Source: Mucilaginibacter sp. SG564 (lineage in GTDB: Bacteria; Bacteroidota; Bacteroidia; Sphingobacteriales; Sphingobacteriaceae). Taken from it: a stretch of 64,000 nucleotides of DNA. The translations under genes were made by a program, and so were the position numbers. The DNA lies in the NCBI RefSeq assembly GCF_013149275.1, contig NZ_JABGNA010000007.1:62001-126000 (forward strand), read 5' to 3'. The stretch's first letter is position 1. Each line of letters begins with the position of its first letter. Below the pieces are notes generated by a model. It was not told the DNA's origin. It ran no database searches and worked only from the letters and a program-made list of their open reading frames with translations. Positions 1 through 9,198 of the stretch are shown one piece after another.

Positions 1-1930
1 AAAGCGGATCATTGGAAATATCCAGATAGTTTGATTTGAATTTTGACGGCCCGCTGGTATATGGCCTTCCGGTGTTTTTGTGATTATAATAAATAGGTAT
101 CTGTCCTACACTGCGCGGGAAAGTAGCCGTAATTTTGCCAGCCGGATTATAATCACCAAACAATACATCAGCTACAGCATTACCAGCCTCAGTTCCGGGG
201 GCCCAAACATCTAATATAGCGCTGGCATGTTTGTCCTCCCAGGTTAAAGTAAGCGGACGGCCATTAAATAATACGATAACCAATGGCTTACCCAATTTGG
301 CCAACTCTTTCAACATGTTTTTCTGACTTTCTGGAATATCGATATCTGAGCGGCTTGATGATTCGCCCGACATGCTTTGTGATTCACCAACCACAGCCAC
401 GATCACGTCCGATTTTTTAGCCGCATCAACTGCTTCTTTCAGCAATTCATCGGCTGGTTTAGGATCGACAGCTACCATCTGTTGGCCAAAAAAGTTTAGC
501 CTTTGTATAAATAAGCTGTCCTCAGTAATATTGGCACCTTTCGCGTAATTAATAGTAACCCCATCACCTACTACATTTTTAATACCCTGCATTACGCTGA
601 TTGATTTTTGCCAATCACCGGCAACTACCCAGGTGCCCAACATATCACGCTGATTGTTAGCTAATGGGCCTACTAATGCAATGGAACCTGTTTTCTTTAA
701 TGGCAAAATCTGATTGCTGTTTTTTAACAACACAAATGAATGTTTAGTGATATTGCGTGCCTCGGCGCGGTTTTCGGTTGTTAGCACATCCTTAGCTTCA
801 CGGCTTGCATCAATTGATTTATAAGGATTATCAAATAATCCCAGTTTGTATTTAGCTTCCAGCACACGGCGGCAAGCCAGGTCAATTTCCTGTTGGGTTA
901 CCTTACCCGCAGTTAATGATTTTTTAAGTGTAGTTAAAAAGCCTTCGCCTACCATATCCATATCCAAACCAGCTTTCAGAGCCAGGGCCGATACCGTTTG
1001 CAGATCGCCTAATCCATGCGCTGTCATTTCATTAACAGCGGTGTAATCCGATACTACGAAGCCCTTAAAACCCCATTGTTTGCGCAATACATCAGTTAAC
1101 AGCCACTGATTGCCGGTAGCTGGTACCCCATCAACAGTATTAAAAGAGCTCATAAAGCTACCTGCACCTGCATCAACAGCCGCCTTATATGGAGGCAGAT
1201 AATCCTGGTACATTTTAATACGGCTCATATCTACAGTATTGTATTCACGGCCAGCCTCGGCGCCGCCATATAAGGCAAAGTGTTTTACGCAAGCCATCAC
1301 TGCATCGGCATTTTTCATGCTGCTGCCCTGATAACCTTGTACCATGGCCTTAGCTACCTGCGAACCATACCATGGATCTTCGCCCGAACCCTCTGAAATG
1401 CGACCCCAGCGCGCATCGCGCGCTATATCAACCATCGGCGAGTACACCCAATTCAAACCTTCGGCGGTAGCTTCTTTAGCCGCGATCTGTGCGGATCGTT
1501 TGATCAGGCTCATATCCCAGGATGCTGACAATCCCAGCGGAATAGGAAAAATAGTACGGTGACCGTGGATCACATCCAATCCAAAAATAAGCGGGATGTG
1601 TAACCTGGAATTCTTTACCGCCAGGTCCTGAATCTGTTTCACCTGATCGGCTCCCCAAATACCAAACACACCGCCAATGGCGCCATTTTTTATCTTTTCC
1701 TCAACCCCCTTATTTACTACAGACCCTGTAGTTGCCGCGCCAATAGTTACCAGGTTAAGTTGCCCTATTTTTTCATCAAGAGTCATCTTACTCAGTAAAC
1801 CATTAACGTAAGTATTCATTTTGGCATCCTCGGTTTTGCTTTGGGCCGATGCTTTATAAAAAGGGAGCACTGCCACAAAACAAAGCGGAATGACCTTGTT
1901 GGCGATTCGGGTTGAAAAACACTTTTTCAT
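1..1930 (-). CDS. bglX: Glycoside hydrolase family 3 beta-glucosidase (BglX-like), 3' end outside window
   Basis: Secreted or periplasmic GH3 enzyme expected to remove terminal beta-linked glucose or xylose from oligosaccharides. The window holds the first ~643 codons; the stop lies beyond position 1. The N-terminus is a signal peptide (residues 1 to ~30, ending ASAQ). The GH3 N-terminal barrel follows: GLDVIHGH, the KHF motif after CV, and the nucleophile region FVVSDYTAV with Asp at about residue 295. The second alpha/beta sandwich domain begins around residue 390 (LLKNSNQILPL) and includes the GESQSMSGE stretch. The ATG at 1928-1930 is preceded by an AT-rich leader. It is divergent from a NUDIX-wHTH regulator gene 200 bp away, which suggests local control. 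Family assignment is firm; the exact substrate is not visible. Confidence 0.93.
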   Translation of the reverse strand, partial: MKKCFSTRIANKVIPLCFVAVLPFYKASAQSKTEDAKMNTYVNGLLSKMTLDEKIGQLNLVTIGAATTGSVVNKGVEEKIKNGAIGGVFGIWGADQVKQIQDLAVKNSRLHIPLIFGLDVIHGHRTIFPIPLGLSASWDMSLIKRSAQIAAKEATAEGLNWVYSPMVDIARDARWGRISEGSGEDPWYGSQVAKAMVQGYQGSSMKNADAVMACVKHFALYGGAEAGREYNTVDMSRIKMYQDYLPPYKAAVDAGAGSFMSSFNTVDGVPATGNQWLLTDVLRKQWGFKGFVVSDYTAVNEMTAHGLGDLQTVSALALKAGLDMDMVGEGFLTTLKKSLTAGKVTQQEIDLACRRVLEAKYKLGLFDNPYKSIDASREAKDVLTTENRAEARNITKHSFVLLKNSNQILPLKKTGSIALVGPLANNQRDMLGTWVVAGDWQKSISVMQGIKNVVGDGVTINYAKGANITEDSLFIQRLNFFGQQMVAVDPKPADELLKEAVDAAKKSDVIVAVVGESQSMSGESSSRSDIDIPESQKNMLKELAKLGKPLVIVLFNGRPLTLTWEDKHASAILDVWAPGTEAGNAVADVLFGDYNPAGKITATFPRSVGQIPIYYNHKNTGRPYTSGPSKFKSNYLDISNDPL

Positions 1931-2062
1931 TTTTTTAATTTAGATATAATAGAATTGGATAAACAAATATGAACAAAATAAAAGCCATGTAACTGAATAT
2001 TAATTACTTCTTTTAATTGAAAGTTACTGGTTAAAATTGGTTGCAATAAAACAAAAACAATG

Positions 2063-2077
2063 GTGTATAAAGTACAC
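2063..2077. promoter_or_regulatory. Candidate operator palindrome between bglX and NUDIX regulator
   Basis: Perfect inverted repeat GTGTA-TAAAG-TACAC (15 bp) midway in the 199-bp divergent intergenic region. It is followed by AT-rich dyads (ACAATTGT and TAATTATTATAATTA). NUDIX-wHTH regulators of Bacteroidota usually bind palindromes in their own divergent promoter regions. Binding here is inferred from position and symmetry only. Confidence 0.4.
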
Positions 2078-2129
2078 AATTGTAATTATTATAATTAAAT
2101 AATCAAACTTTATTTGTACAATAGCGAAA

Positions 2130-2891
2130 ATGTTAACTAAAGAACAACTTATTGAATACAGCGAAGACGCGCGTAAAAATTATCTCGATCATATTTCTAT
2201 CGATTGCGTTGTTTTTGGTTTTCATGAAGGGCAAATGAAGGTATTGCTGCTGCTGCCTCATGATGAAAATAAATGGCTTTTGCCAGGCGGTTTTGTACAA
2301 AAACAGGAACCTATTGAAATGGCCGCCAACCGTATATTGAAAGAACGTACCGGTCTTGATAAAATATTTTTGCAACAATTTCACATCTTTGGAGATCCTG
2401 ATCGCGCGAAATTCCATCATGATCTGTACAAAGAAACTGTACCCGATGAACAAAACTGGTTTGCGAAACGTTTCCTATCTATAGGCTATTACGCCCTGGT
2501 TGATTTTTTTGGCGTTGTTCCCCAACCAGATCAGTTTTCTGAAACCTGTACCTGGCGCGACCTGGATGATATGCCTGAATTTTTGCTTGACCATGAGCTG
2601 ATATTCAAAACAGCGTTAGAAACCCTCCGCGTACAACTCAGTTACCAGCCTATAGGCTACAATCTGATGCCCAGGGAGTTTACCATGCCTGAATTGCAAA
2701 AGTTATATGAAACCATACTGGATAAAAAGCTGGACCGACGCAACTTTCAGCGCCGTATATTGGGTTTTGGAATCCTGAACCGGGCCGAACAGCCCCGAAA
2801 AGGGGGGGCTCACAAAGCTCCGTACCTATACTCCTTTGATCTGGAAAAATATCAAAACGCCTTAACCGAAGGTTTTAAAGGCGGATGGTAG
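2130..2891 (+). CDS. NUDIX-domain transcriptional regulator (NrtR/AraR-like), wHTH C-terminus
   Basis: A 253-residue protein made of a NUDIX fold (about residues 20-150) and a C-terminal winged helix (about 165-250, PREFTMPELQKLYETIL then a basic RRNFQRRILGFGIL helix). The NUDIX box region (GGFVQKQEPIEMAANRILKE) keeps the first glycine but lacks the catalytic REUXEE core. This fits a ligand sensor rather than a hydrolase. In Bacteroides, family members such as AraR respond to sugars. Here the gene is divergent from a GH3 beta-glucosidase gene, with a 15-bp palindrome between them, so it likely controls that gene and itself. The true effector is unknown. Confidence 0.85.
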   Translation: MLTKEQLIEYSEDARKNYLDHISIDCVVFGFHEGQMKVLLLLPHDENKWLLPGGFVQKQEPIEMAANRILKERTGLDKIFLQQFHIFGDPDRAKFHHDLYKETVPDEQNWFAKRFLSIGYYALVDFFGVVPQPDQFSETCTWRDLDDMPEFLLDHELIFKTALETLRVQLSYQPIGYNLMPREFTMPELQKLYETILDKKLDRRNFQRRILGFGILNRAEQPRKGGAHKAPYLYSFDLEKYQNALTEGFKGGW

Positions 2892-2901
2892 TTTTTTAAG
2901 T

Positions 2902-2976
2902 CGGACGTCTTAGGCTCTAAGTCTTAAGTCAGAAAAACAAAGGCTTTGACCTCCCGATTTTGGACTTAAGACTCGG
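2902..2976. repeat. Palindromic GTCTTAAGTC-type interspersed repeat
   Basis: Contains GTCTTAAGTC (itself palindromic) and the opposing GGACTTAAGACT, separated by ~40 bp. It lies between two convergent genes and supplies the stop codon of the minus-strand gene ending at 2966. It resembles the repeat inserted in valS at 62689-62757 (shared TTGACCT...GGACTT.AGACT pattern). It may also act as a transcription terminator. Confidence 0.55.
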
Positions 2977-3205
2977 TTATATACTCCAGTTTTACCTGTA
3001 TATGCAAGTCTTCGTGCATTTTGGCAAACTGCCGGGGATTACGCGTAAAGTCGGGATCGGTATCCATATACATATTGATAATTTTTACTTCCTCCGGGTG
3101 TTTATCCGTACCTATATTATAGGTAAGTCCATCGCCACTTTCCAGCCTTTGTTTTAATTCCAGGTATTGTTTCCCTGTTATCATGATCATTTTTTCTGCG
3201 GTCAT
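2966..3205 (-). CDS. Hypothetical protein, 79 aa
   Basis: A short soluble protein (MTAEKMIMITGKQYLELKQR..., ending KLEYITES) with charged, well-formed secondary-structure-like composition. No signal peptide or membrane segment. I do not recognise a family. It is preferred over the overlapping plus-strand frame because its composition (Lys/Glu/Asp rich) is protein-like and it starts in an AT-rich promoter region next to the divergent M1 peptidase gene. A start at the second Met (3190) is also possible. The last codons fall inside a palindromic repeat, so the C-terminus may be repeat-derived. Confidence 0.55.
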   Translation of the reverse strand: MTAEKMIMITGKQYLELKQRLESGDGLTYNIGTDKHPEEVKIINMYMDTDPDFTRNPRQFAKMHEDLHIQVKLEYITES

Positions 3206-3346
3206 TGGTTTATTTATATGGGGTATAATAACGGTATTTATCCGTAAAACTTAAATATGTTAAAATCACTTATTTACCCGGCATGCATTGCTGCCTGTTC
3301 AGTTTATTATATTTACCTTCAAATATAACTGATATAATTTCGCTTA

Positions 3347-5212
3347 ATGCTTAACCTCAAAAAATTACTCGCCATAGCATGGTTATCTGGTGGTACCATC
3401 GCTTACGCCCAGGTCACATTGCCCATAGCCGCGAATCTGCAAAATACTTACACCAAAGGCACACGTACGCAAACGGGAGCTCCCGGCAAAAACTATTGGC
3501 AAAATACAGCCAACTACAACATTAAAGTAAACTTTAACCCCAAAAACCTCAATATTACCGGCACTGTAGCTATTGACTATATCAACAACAGCCCGGATAC
3601 ACTTAACACCATTCTATTTAAGCTATATCCTAATTTATATAAAAAAGGCGCTATTCGCGATATGCCAATTGCAGCACAGGATCTGACCGATGGGGTAAAT
3701 ATCAAATCGATCAGCGTTAACAATCAATTAAAAGACAGCTCCAAATACCATATAGAGGGTACCAACATGATGCTGAACACCCCTTTATCACCCGGGCAAA
3801 AGGCCCATTTTGATATCGAGTACAACTATACACTCAATAAAACATCACATATACGTACCGGAAAGGTTGATACCGGTGCTTTCTTCGTAGCTTATTTTTT
3901 TCCACGAATAGCCGTTTATGACGACATCGATGGATGGAACGAACTCCCGTACCTGGGCTCGCAGGAATTTTACAACGATTTTTGCCATTTCAATGCCGAG
4001 ATTACCGTACCCGGCAATTACCAGGTTTGGGCCACCGGAGACCTAAAAAATCCCGAACAGGTATATAACCCCAAATATGTAAAGCTGATAAACCAGGCCG
4101 GCATCAGCGATAAGGTAACCGATATTATTACCCAGGCCGATATCCAGGCTGCCGATGTTACTAAAAATAACCCCACCAATACCTGGAAATTTGAAGCTGA
4201 CAGTGTAACCGACCTTGTTTTTGCCACAAGCAACCATTACATCTGGAAAGCATCAAGTTTGGTGGTTGATCCCAAAAACAATCGCCGCACCCGTGTTGAT
4301 GCAGTTTTTAACCCCAATCATAAGGACTATTTCGAGGTAATTAACTACGCCCGCAAAACCGTGGAAACCATGAGTTACCAGTTTCCGAAGTGGCCATACC
4401 CCTATCCTCATGAAACCGTATTTGACGGGCTCGACCAAATGGAATACCCCATGATGGTGAATGATAACCCAGTAGAAAACACCGCCGACGCCATTGAACT
4501 CACCGACCACGAAATATTTCATACCATGTTCCCTTTTTACATGGGTACCAACGAAACCAAGTATGGCTGGATGGATGAAGGCTGGGCTACCATTGGCGAA
4601 TGGCTTATCAGCCCGGTTATAGACCACTCTATTGTTGACTTTTACGGCATTGCAGCCACCGAAAACGCAGCCGGGAATGAACAGGATGTACCTATCATGA
4701 CCCTTACCCCCCAGCTTATCGGCGTAGCCAAATTTATTGACAGCTATCCCAAACCTGCCCTTGGCTACCTTTATGTGAAAGATATGCTGGGCGACGAGTT
4801 ATTTACAAAGGCCCTGCACTACTACATCAGCCAATGGCATGGCAAGCATCCTATGCCTTATGATTTTTTTAATTGCATCAATACAGGCTCGGGCGTAAAC
4901 CTCAATTGGTTCTGGAAAAGCTGGTTTTTTGATAACGGGCAGCCCAATCTGGCCATCAGCAGGGTAAGTCATCAGCTGCAAAAATATAATGTGACTATTA
5001 CCAGCATAGGCACCAAACCCATACCTGTAAATCTTACTGTATATTATAATGATGGCAGTATGCAATTGGTGCATCAAAGCATTGCCTGTTGGGCCAAAGG
5101 CAACAAAACTACCAGTGTTGCCTTTGTAGCTAAAAAACCGGTCAAACAATTGGTGTTAGGTACTACCTATGATCCGGATACTGATAAAAAAGACAACACC
5201 TGGAAACCATGA
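3347..5212 (+). CDS. Secreted M1 family zinc metallopeptidase
   Basis: A 621-residue gluzincin aminopeptidase-like protein. Signal peptide at residues 1-21 (ends AYAQ). An N-terminal beta-saddle domain follows (ANYNIKVNFNPKNLNITGTVAIDY). The catalytic zinc site is HEIFH at 388-392, with the third ligand Glu411 in WMDEGW, exactly the HEXXH-X18-E spacing of family M1. The GAMEN-like substrate motif is replaced by GLDQMEYP just upstream, as in bacterial M1 branches with DUF45-type ends. Probably digests peptides in the periplasm or outside the cell. Monocistronic: its 3' side is a long non-coding region. Confidence 0.92.
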   Translation: MLNLKKLLAIAWLSGGTIAYAQVTLPIAANLQNTYTKGTRTQTGAPGKNYWQNTANYNIKVNFNPKNLNITGTVAIDYINNSPDTLNTILFKLYPNLYKKGAIRDMPIAAQDLTDGVNIKSISVNNQLKDSSKYHIEGTNMMLNTPLSPGQKAHFDIEYNYTLNKTSHIRTGKVDTGAFFVAYFFPRIAVYDDIDGWNELPYLGSQEFYNDFCHFNAEITVPGNYQVWATGDLKNPEQVYNPKYVKLINQAGISDKVTDIITQADIQAADVTKNNPTNTWKFEADSVTDLVFATSNHYIWKASSLVVDPKNNRRTRVDAVFNPNHKDYFEVINYARKTVETMSYQFPKWPYPYPHETVFDGLDQMEYPMMVNDNPVENTADAIELTDHEIFHTMFPFYMGTNETKYGWMDEGWATIGEWLISPVIDHSIVDFYGIAATENAAGNEQDVPIMTLTPQLIGVAKFIDSYPKPALGYLYVKDMLGDELFTKALHYYISQWHGKHPMPYDFFNCINTGSGVNLNWFWKSWFFDNGQPNLAISRVSHQLQKYNVTITSIGTKPIPVNLTVYYNDGSMQLVHQSIACWAKGNKTTSVAFVAKKPVKQLVLGTTYDPDTDKKDNTWKP

Positions 5213-5216
5213 TCAA

Positions 5217-5425
5217 AAACTTTTTAAACCTTAAATTTTAACACTTTTTTGATCAAAAGGGTAAAAAAGCGAGCGAAATTTCACCCCAAACCATCGATTT
5301 TAACACTTTTTAACAAATTCCAACTCCATTTTGAGGGGCTTTTAAAAATTTAAAAAGTATTAAATAATTAACTATCAAATAACTATATGCAAAACAGTTG
5401 ATTTTTCTCCTCTGTTTGGCTTAAC
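5217..5425. repeat. AT-rich conserved non-coding element, copy 1
   Basis: Shares two exact blocks with the region at 63508-63710: 28 bp (5292-5319 equals 63601-63628) and 21 bp (5349-5369 equals 63647-63667), plus weaker similarity on both sides. Each copy carries TTTTAACAC-type repeats. No ORF is conserved, so it is either a regulatory or non-coding RNA element or a dispersed repeat. Confidence 0.6.
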
Positions 5426-5427
5426 GC

Positions 5428-5466
5428 AACAGCCCGGAACGTTTATTAAAAAACGGCCGGGCTGTT
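5428..5466 (+). terminator. Strong hairpin, possible terminator
   Basis: Perfect 10-bp stem AACAGCCCGG / CCGGGCTGTT enclosing an inner CGTTT/AAACG stem. It lies directly after the conserved AT-rich element and 215 bp after the M1 peptidase stop. The run of T after it is weak (ACATTTATAAAT). It could end the peptidase transcript or a short non-coding RNA. Confidence 0.5.
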
Positions 5467-5784
5467 ACATTTATAAATATACAAAAATCTCCCCACACAT
5501 TAGGTGACAACGGTTGATAACAGAAAGAGTATGTTTTAAAATCTCAGCGCTTAGCATCCCCATTCTAACCATTAATTTAAACAGCTACAGCAAACTTTTC
5601 CTAAGCGTAAGAGCTTAATTTGGCTCAAAAACAACTCAAAGCAATAAAAACCTTACAACAAACAGAAGTTTATAAATTCAAACTACTGATTATCAATACA
5701 TTAAACAATTTTATTTTTTGTATCTAATTTTTTACAAATTCATCATTTCTTAATAAGAGAGTTGCATTTTGCGCAAAAAAAATC
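5467..5784. other. AT-rich non-coding leader region before GH79-like gene
   Basis: About 320 bp with no plausible gene. It is AT-rich and presumably holds the promoter of the downstream lipoprotein gene. No GTAGTG-type site or other clear operator is visible. Confidence 0.5.
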
Positions 5785-7251
5785 ATGAACAAAAACTTTC
5801 CCCTAAAGTTTATTCTATTGGCATTGCTATTGCCCATTTTTTCGTGTAAAAAAAGTGATGTACCCCGAAAAACTGTTGAAGTTGGCACACCCGGTCAAAC
5901 TACACCTGACAGTGTCATTGTAAAGCCCGATTCCGCGGTTTCCATTAACTTATCTGTTAATACCACCGGCCCGGTTGTACCCAATGACTTCTTAGGATTT
6001 AGTTTCGAAAAGCTGATATTAACAGACACCACTTATTTTAATGTTTCCAATACTTCTTTTATTAACCTGTTCAAAAACTTAGGTCCCGGGTTAATCAGAA
6101 TCGGAGGAGCCACGGTAGATAAGATTGCCTGGACAAACAGCAAGAGAAATTCATCAACCCAGGATTTTGTATTTACCAACGATGTTGACCGGTTTACGAA
6201 ATTTAGCCAGGCCACCGGTTGGAATACTATCTGGGGCCTTAATTTTAATGAGGCGCAATTTAACAATGACGCCCAGGAAACGGCTTACGTAAAAGCAAAG
6301 CTGGGAACATCATTAAGCAGCATTGCTATCGGGAACGAGCCGGAATATTTTCCGTTAAATGGTTTAAGGTCTAAAACCTATAACTATAACACATTTATTG
6401 ATGAGTATAGTTCATTTGCAAACCGTTTAGAAAGCAATGTGCCGGGTATTATTTTTTCGGGCCCCGAAACAAATGAACCTGGCTGGGGGAAACCCTTTTT
6501 AAAGGACAGAGCCGGTAAAATCAATCTTTTCTCGTTGCATTATTACCGCATGGGCCCTGCCGGCAACCCCAGTGTTACCATGAAAAAATTAATGATATTT
6601 GATACCTGGCTCAAGGATATCATAGAATATTTAAAGCCGGGAGTTATTGCTGATAACATACCTTTTCGCTTTACAGAATGTAATTCTGTATATCATGGCG
6701 GCCAAGATGGTATCAGTAACGCTTTTGGTTCATCAATATGGGGTACCGAATTCTTATTCTATTTAGCTCAGCAAGGTATTGCAGGGGTTAATTTTCATAC
6801 GGGAGGCGGAAGCCAATATGTTTACTCACCTATTAACACCGTTAATAATAAAAATGTAGCCAGGCCGCTGTATTATGCCATGTTACTTTTTCAGCAGGCG
6901 CAGATTAAACAATTTCTGAAAACCGACTTTCCAAATACAGAAAATATGGACGCGTACAGCTTTATTCGTAAAGATGGTAAAAATGCAATGGTTGTGATCA
7001 ATAAAGATGAGACGAAAGATATTGACCTTTTTGTTAATAGTAAAAGTGCCGTAAAAACCACTACCACCTACCTGTTAAATGCACCTTCGTTATCAAGTAA
7101 GTCTGGAATAAACATCAACGGTGCATCTGTAGATGATGATGGTACATTTAAAGTGACTGGCGTTGTTACCAATAACTCATTTGGAACTTCAAGTAAAGTG
7201 GTTAACATGAAGATCCGGGCAGCAAGCGCCGCTTTAATTATATTTAACTAA
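5785..7251 (+). CDS. Lipoprotein glycoside hydrolase, GH79-like (clan GH-A)
   Basis: 488 residues. A lipoprotein signal is seen at the N-terminus (LLALLLPIFSC, Cys at 21), so it is probably surface or outer-membrane anchored. The TIM-barrel part reads FLGFSFEKL, LIRIGG, then IGNEPEYF with the likely acid/base Glu185, and FTECNSVYHGG with the likely nucleophile Glu298. WGTEFLFYLAQQGIAGVNFHTGG follows, resembling GH79 beta-glucuronidase/heparanase-like enzymes. The C-terminal ~100 residues form a beta-sandwich-like region. GH79 is my best match; related GH-A families (GH30, GH39) are possible. Single gene, ended by a strong bidirectional terminator. Confidence 0.75.
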   Translation: MNKNFPLKFILLALLLPIFSCKKSDVPRKTVEVGTPGQTTPDSVIVKPDSAVSINLSVNTTGPVVPNDFLGFSFEKLILTDTTYFNVSNTSFINLFKNLGPGLIRIGGATVDKIAWTNSKRNSSTQDFVFTNDVDRFTKFSQATGWNTIWGLNFNEAQFNNDAQETAYVKAKLGTSLSSIAIGNEPEYFPLNGLRSKTYNYNTFIDEYSSFANRLESNVPGIIFSGPETNEPGWGKPFLKDRAGKINLFSLHYYRMGPAGNPSVTMKKLMIFDTWLKDIIEYLKPGVIADNIPFRFTECNSVYHGGQDGISNAFGSSIWGTEFLFYLAQQGIAGVNFHTGGGSQYVYSPINTVNNKNVARPLYYAMLLFQQAQIKQFLKTDFPNTENMDAYSFIRKDGKNAMVVINKDETKDIDLFVNSKSAVKTTTTYLLNAPSLSSKSGININGASVDDDGTFKVTGVVTNNSFGTSSKVVNMKIRAASAALIIFN

Positions 7252-7282
7252 GATTTTTAAAACTTCTGTAAATGAAATAGCC

Positions 7283-7326
7283 AACAGGTCAAATAAATAA
7301 ATTAGTATTTATTTATTTGACCTGTT
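7283..7326. terminator. Bidirectional terminator hairpin
   Basis: Perfect 19-bp stem (7283-7301 with 7308-7326) and a 6-nt loop, between the convergent GH79-like and macro-domain genes. Confidence 0.85.
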
Positions 7327-7347
7327 TAAGAGAATACGATGATCCTG

Positions 7348-7815
7348 TTAAAAATCGTAAACCGTTACCCCTATTCCCTTATTTATAAGTACATCGAAAA
7401 TTATAGGCTCTATCTTATCCCAAGTACCGCCGGCCAAACCACAGCCAATCCGGGGCATATGTACAGTAGTATCGTTTTCAGATGCAAATTCGGCTACTTT
7501 TTGAAGGCACTCCCGGATAGCCTCATAACGGATAGGCGGGTTGCCATTTTCGTCCTTATAAACCTTATGTTGCCCTATCATATTGGCCACCCATATATCC
7601 AGCTCAACCTGTACCAGTTGTACCTGGCCCAGCGCAAAACCCTGCTGTGATTTATACCATTCGCGGTATTGTTTTTCGGGCCCCGGCCAGCGTTTGGATA
7701 TAGCCATTACAAAGCCCTTACCCCAGCCGCCAATATCATTACAAACATGTACTATTATCTTGTTCGCATCCCCAACGGGTTTTGTGGCATCACCTTTTAA
7801 ATAATTAATATCCAT
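7348..7815 (-). CDS. Macro domain protein (ADP-ribose binding/hydrolysing)
   Basis: A stand-alone macro domain of 155 residues starting MDINYLKGDAT. Conserved features: INYLKGDATKP near the N-terminus, the nucleotide-binding HVCNDIGGWGKGF loop, and MPRIGCGLAGGTW in the C-terminal half, where the glycine-rich loop contacts the distal ribose. The open frame extends 34 codons further upstream, but the macro fold begins at this internal ATG (7813-7815), so I use it. Expected to bind or remove ADP-ribose or its 1''-phosphate. No operon partners: a terminator separates it from the upstream-strand gene. Confidence 0.9.
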   Translation of the reverse strand: MDINYLKGDATKPVGDANKIIVHVCNDIGGWGKGFVMAISKRWPGPEKQYREWYKSQQGFALGQVQLVQVELDIWVANMIGQHKVYKDENGNPPIRYEAIRECLQKVAEFASENDTTVHMPRIGCGLAGGTWDKIEPIIFDVLINKGIGVTVYDF

Positions 7816-8084
7816 GTTTAAAAATAATGTGCAAGATAAAACATCTTTGTTTGAGCGCCCAACACCTGGCACATCAATTTTAGAAAATCCCTCTTCATAC
7901 CACGTTCGTGATGACAAACGTTCTTTTACTTATTTTACTTCATTTCTAAAATTAAACTCCTTTAAATTGCAGATTTTACTTGCCCGTCAGATAAATTTTA
8001 TGCACTTTTATAAAAATTAGTATGTATATACATAATGACATATTAATTCCGTTATAAATCAATAAACCAATTATAAAATATTAA

Positions 8085-9143
8085 ATGATGGACTTCTTAA
8101 ACGCTGTATGGCATCAATTCACAGGCTTTTTTGGCTTTAATCATTTACTGCAGATCCTCAAATCGGGCGATTATGATAAACTGCTTACCTATGAAGGATT
8201 TACCGCTTTATTGGTGCCTATTATGCCCTTTTTATTGGTGATTGAGATTATCAGGGCGGCATTTTACAAACGTTTTAAAGTGATCAGCTACAAGCTCACT
8301 TTTTTCTCCTACGTGTTCAACGCCTTTATTGGCCGGGTAATATCTATTGCCATGGTAGGTATTTGCATTGGCTTGTTTGAAAAGTATGCCATATTTAAAC
8401 TCACATTTACCTGGTACTGGTTTATTTACGGCTACGTTGTGTGGGAGTTCGGCCATTTTTTATACCATTATTTCGGGCACAAAGTAAGGCTGTTCTGGTG
8501 CCTGCACTCTACCCACCATGCTCCGGAAAGCATGAACCTTTCGGTAAGTTACGCCCACTTCTTTCTGGAAGGGCCTTATGCCGATTTTATCCGCACTACC
8601 ACCTGCATTTTACTGGGTGTGCCACCTGCAATGTTATTTGTGATCATGTTTATTGATGGCTTTTGGGGCGGCATGATCCATATTGGCGAAAATTTGGTAC
8701 ATGATGGTCGCCTGGGTTTCCTTAATAATATCATCCTAACCCCATCGCACCACCGCGTGCACCACGCCCGTAATCCGTTGTATATGGATACCAATTTTTG
8801 CAACCTGCTCAACATTTGGGATAAGGTTTTTGGCACTTACCAGGTAGAGGATCGTAACATCCCTATCGAATACGGCATTAGCAGACCGATGATCAAAAAC
8901 AGCTTCCTGGATGCTTATTTTGGCGAGATAGTGGCCCTGGCCAAGGATGTATATCGGGCACCGGGCATCAAAAACAAATTCCTGTATATGGTGATGCCAC
9001 CGGGATGGAGCCATACCGGCGACCATAAAATGACCACTGTGGTAAAAAAGAAATATTTTGAAGAGTTGCAACAACAGCAACCCAGTTCTGTAAGTGATAC
9101 CGATAAGACCGGTACTCAAAGCAACGAGCCAGTGCTGTCATAA
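8085..9143 (+). CDS. Sterol desaturase / fatty acid hydroxylase family membrane protein
   Basis: 352 residues with four or more hydrophobic segments. It has the three histidine clusters of the di-iron hydroxylase superfamily: H124-X3-H128 (HFLYH), H141-X2-HH145 (HSTHH) and H222-HRVHH227 (SHHRVHH). It should insert oxygen into a lipid chain, acting in the inner membrane. The substrate cannot be told from sequence. The C-terminus is extended by a low-complexity tail (EELQQQQPSSVSDTDK). The start is one of two adjacent ATGs (8085 or 8088). The ModE-like gene follows after 55 bp, but its product seems functionally tied to the genes downstream of it. Confidence 0.9.
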   Translation: MMDFLNAVWHQFTGFFGFNHLLQILKSGDYDKLLTYEGFTALLVPIMPFLLVIEIIRAAFYKRFKVISYKLTFFSYVFNAFIGRVISIAMVGICIGLFEKYAIFKLTFTWYWFIYGYVVWEFGHFLYHYFGHKVRLFWCLHSTHHAPESMNLSVSYAHFFLEGPYADFIRTTTCILLGVPPAMLFVIMFIDGFWGGMIHIGENLVHDGRLGFLNNIILTPSHHRVHHARNPLYMDTNFCNLLNIWDKVFGTYQVEDRNIPIEYGISRPMIKNSFLDAYFGEIVALAKDVYRAPGIKNKFLYMVMPPGWSHTGDHKMTTVVKKKYFEELQQQQPSSVSDTDKTGTQSNEPVLS

Positions 9144-9198
9144 AAGCCCCGCTTGGATTTGCCTTTTTATTAAAATAGCCTTACTTTCATTACCCATA

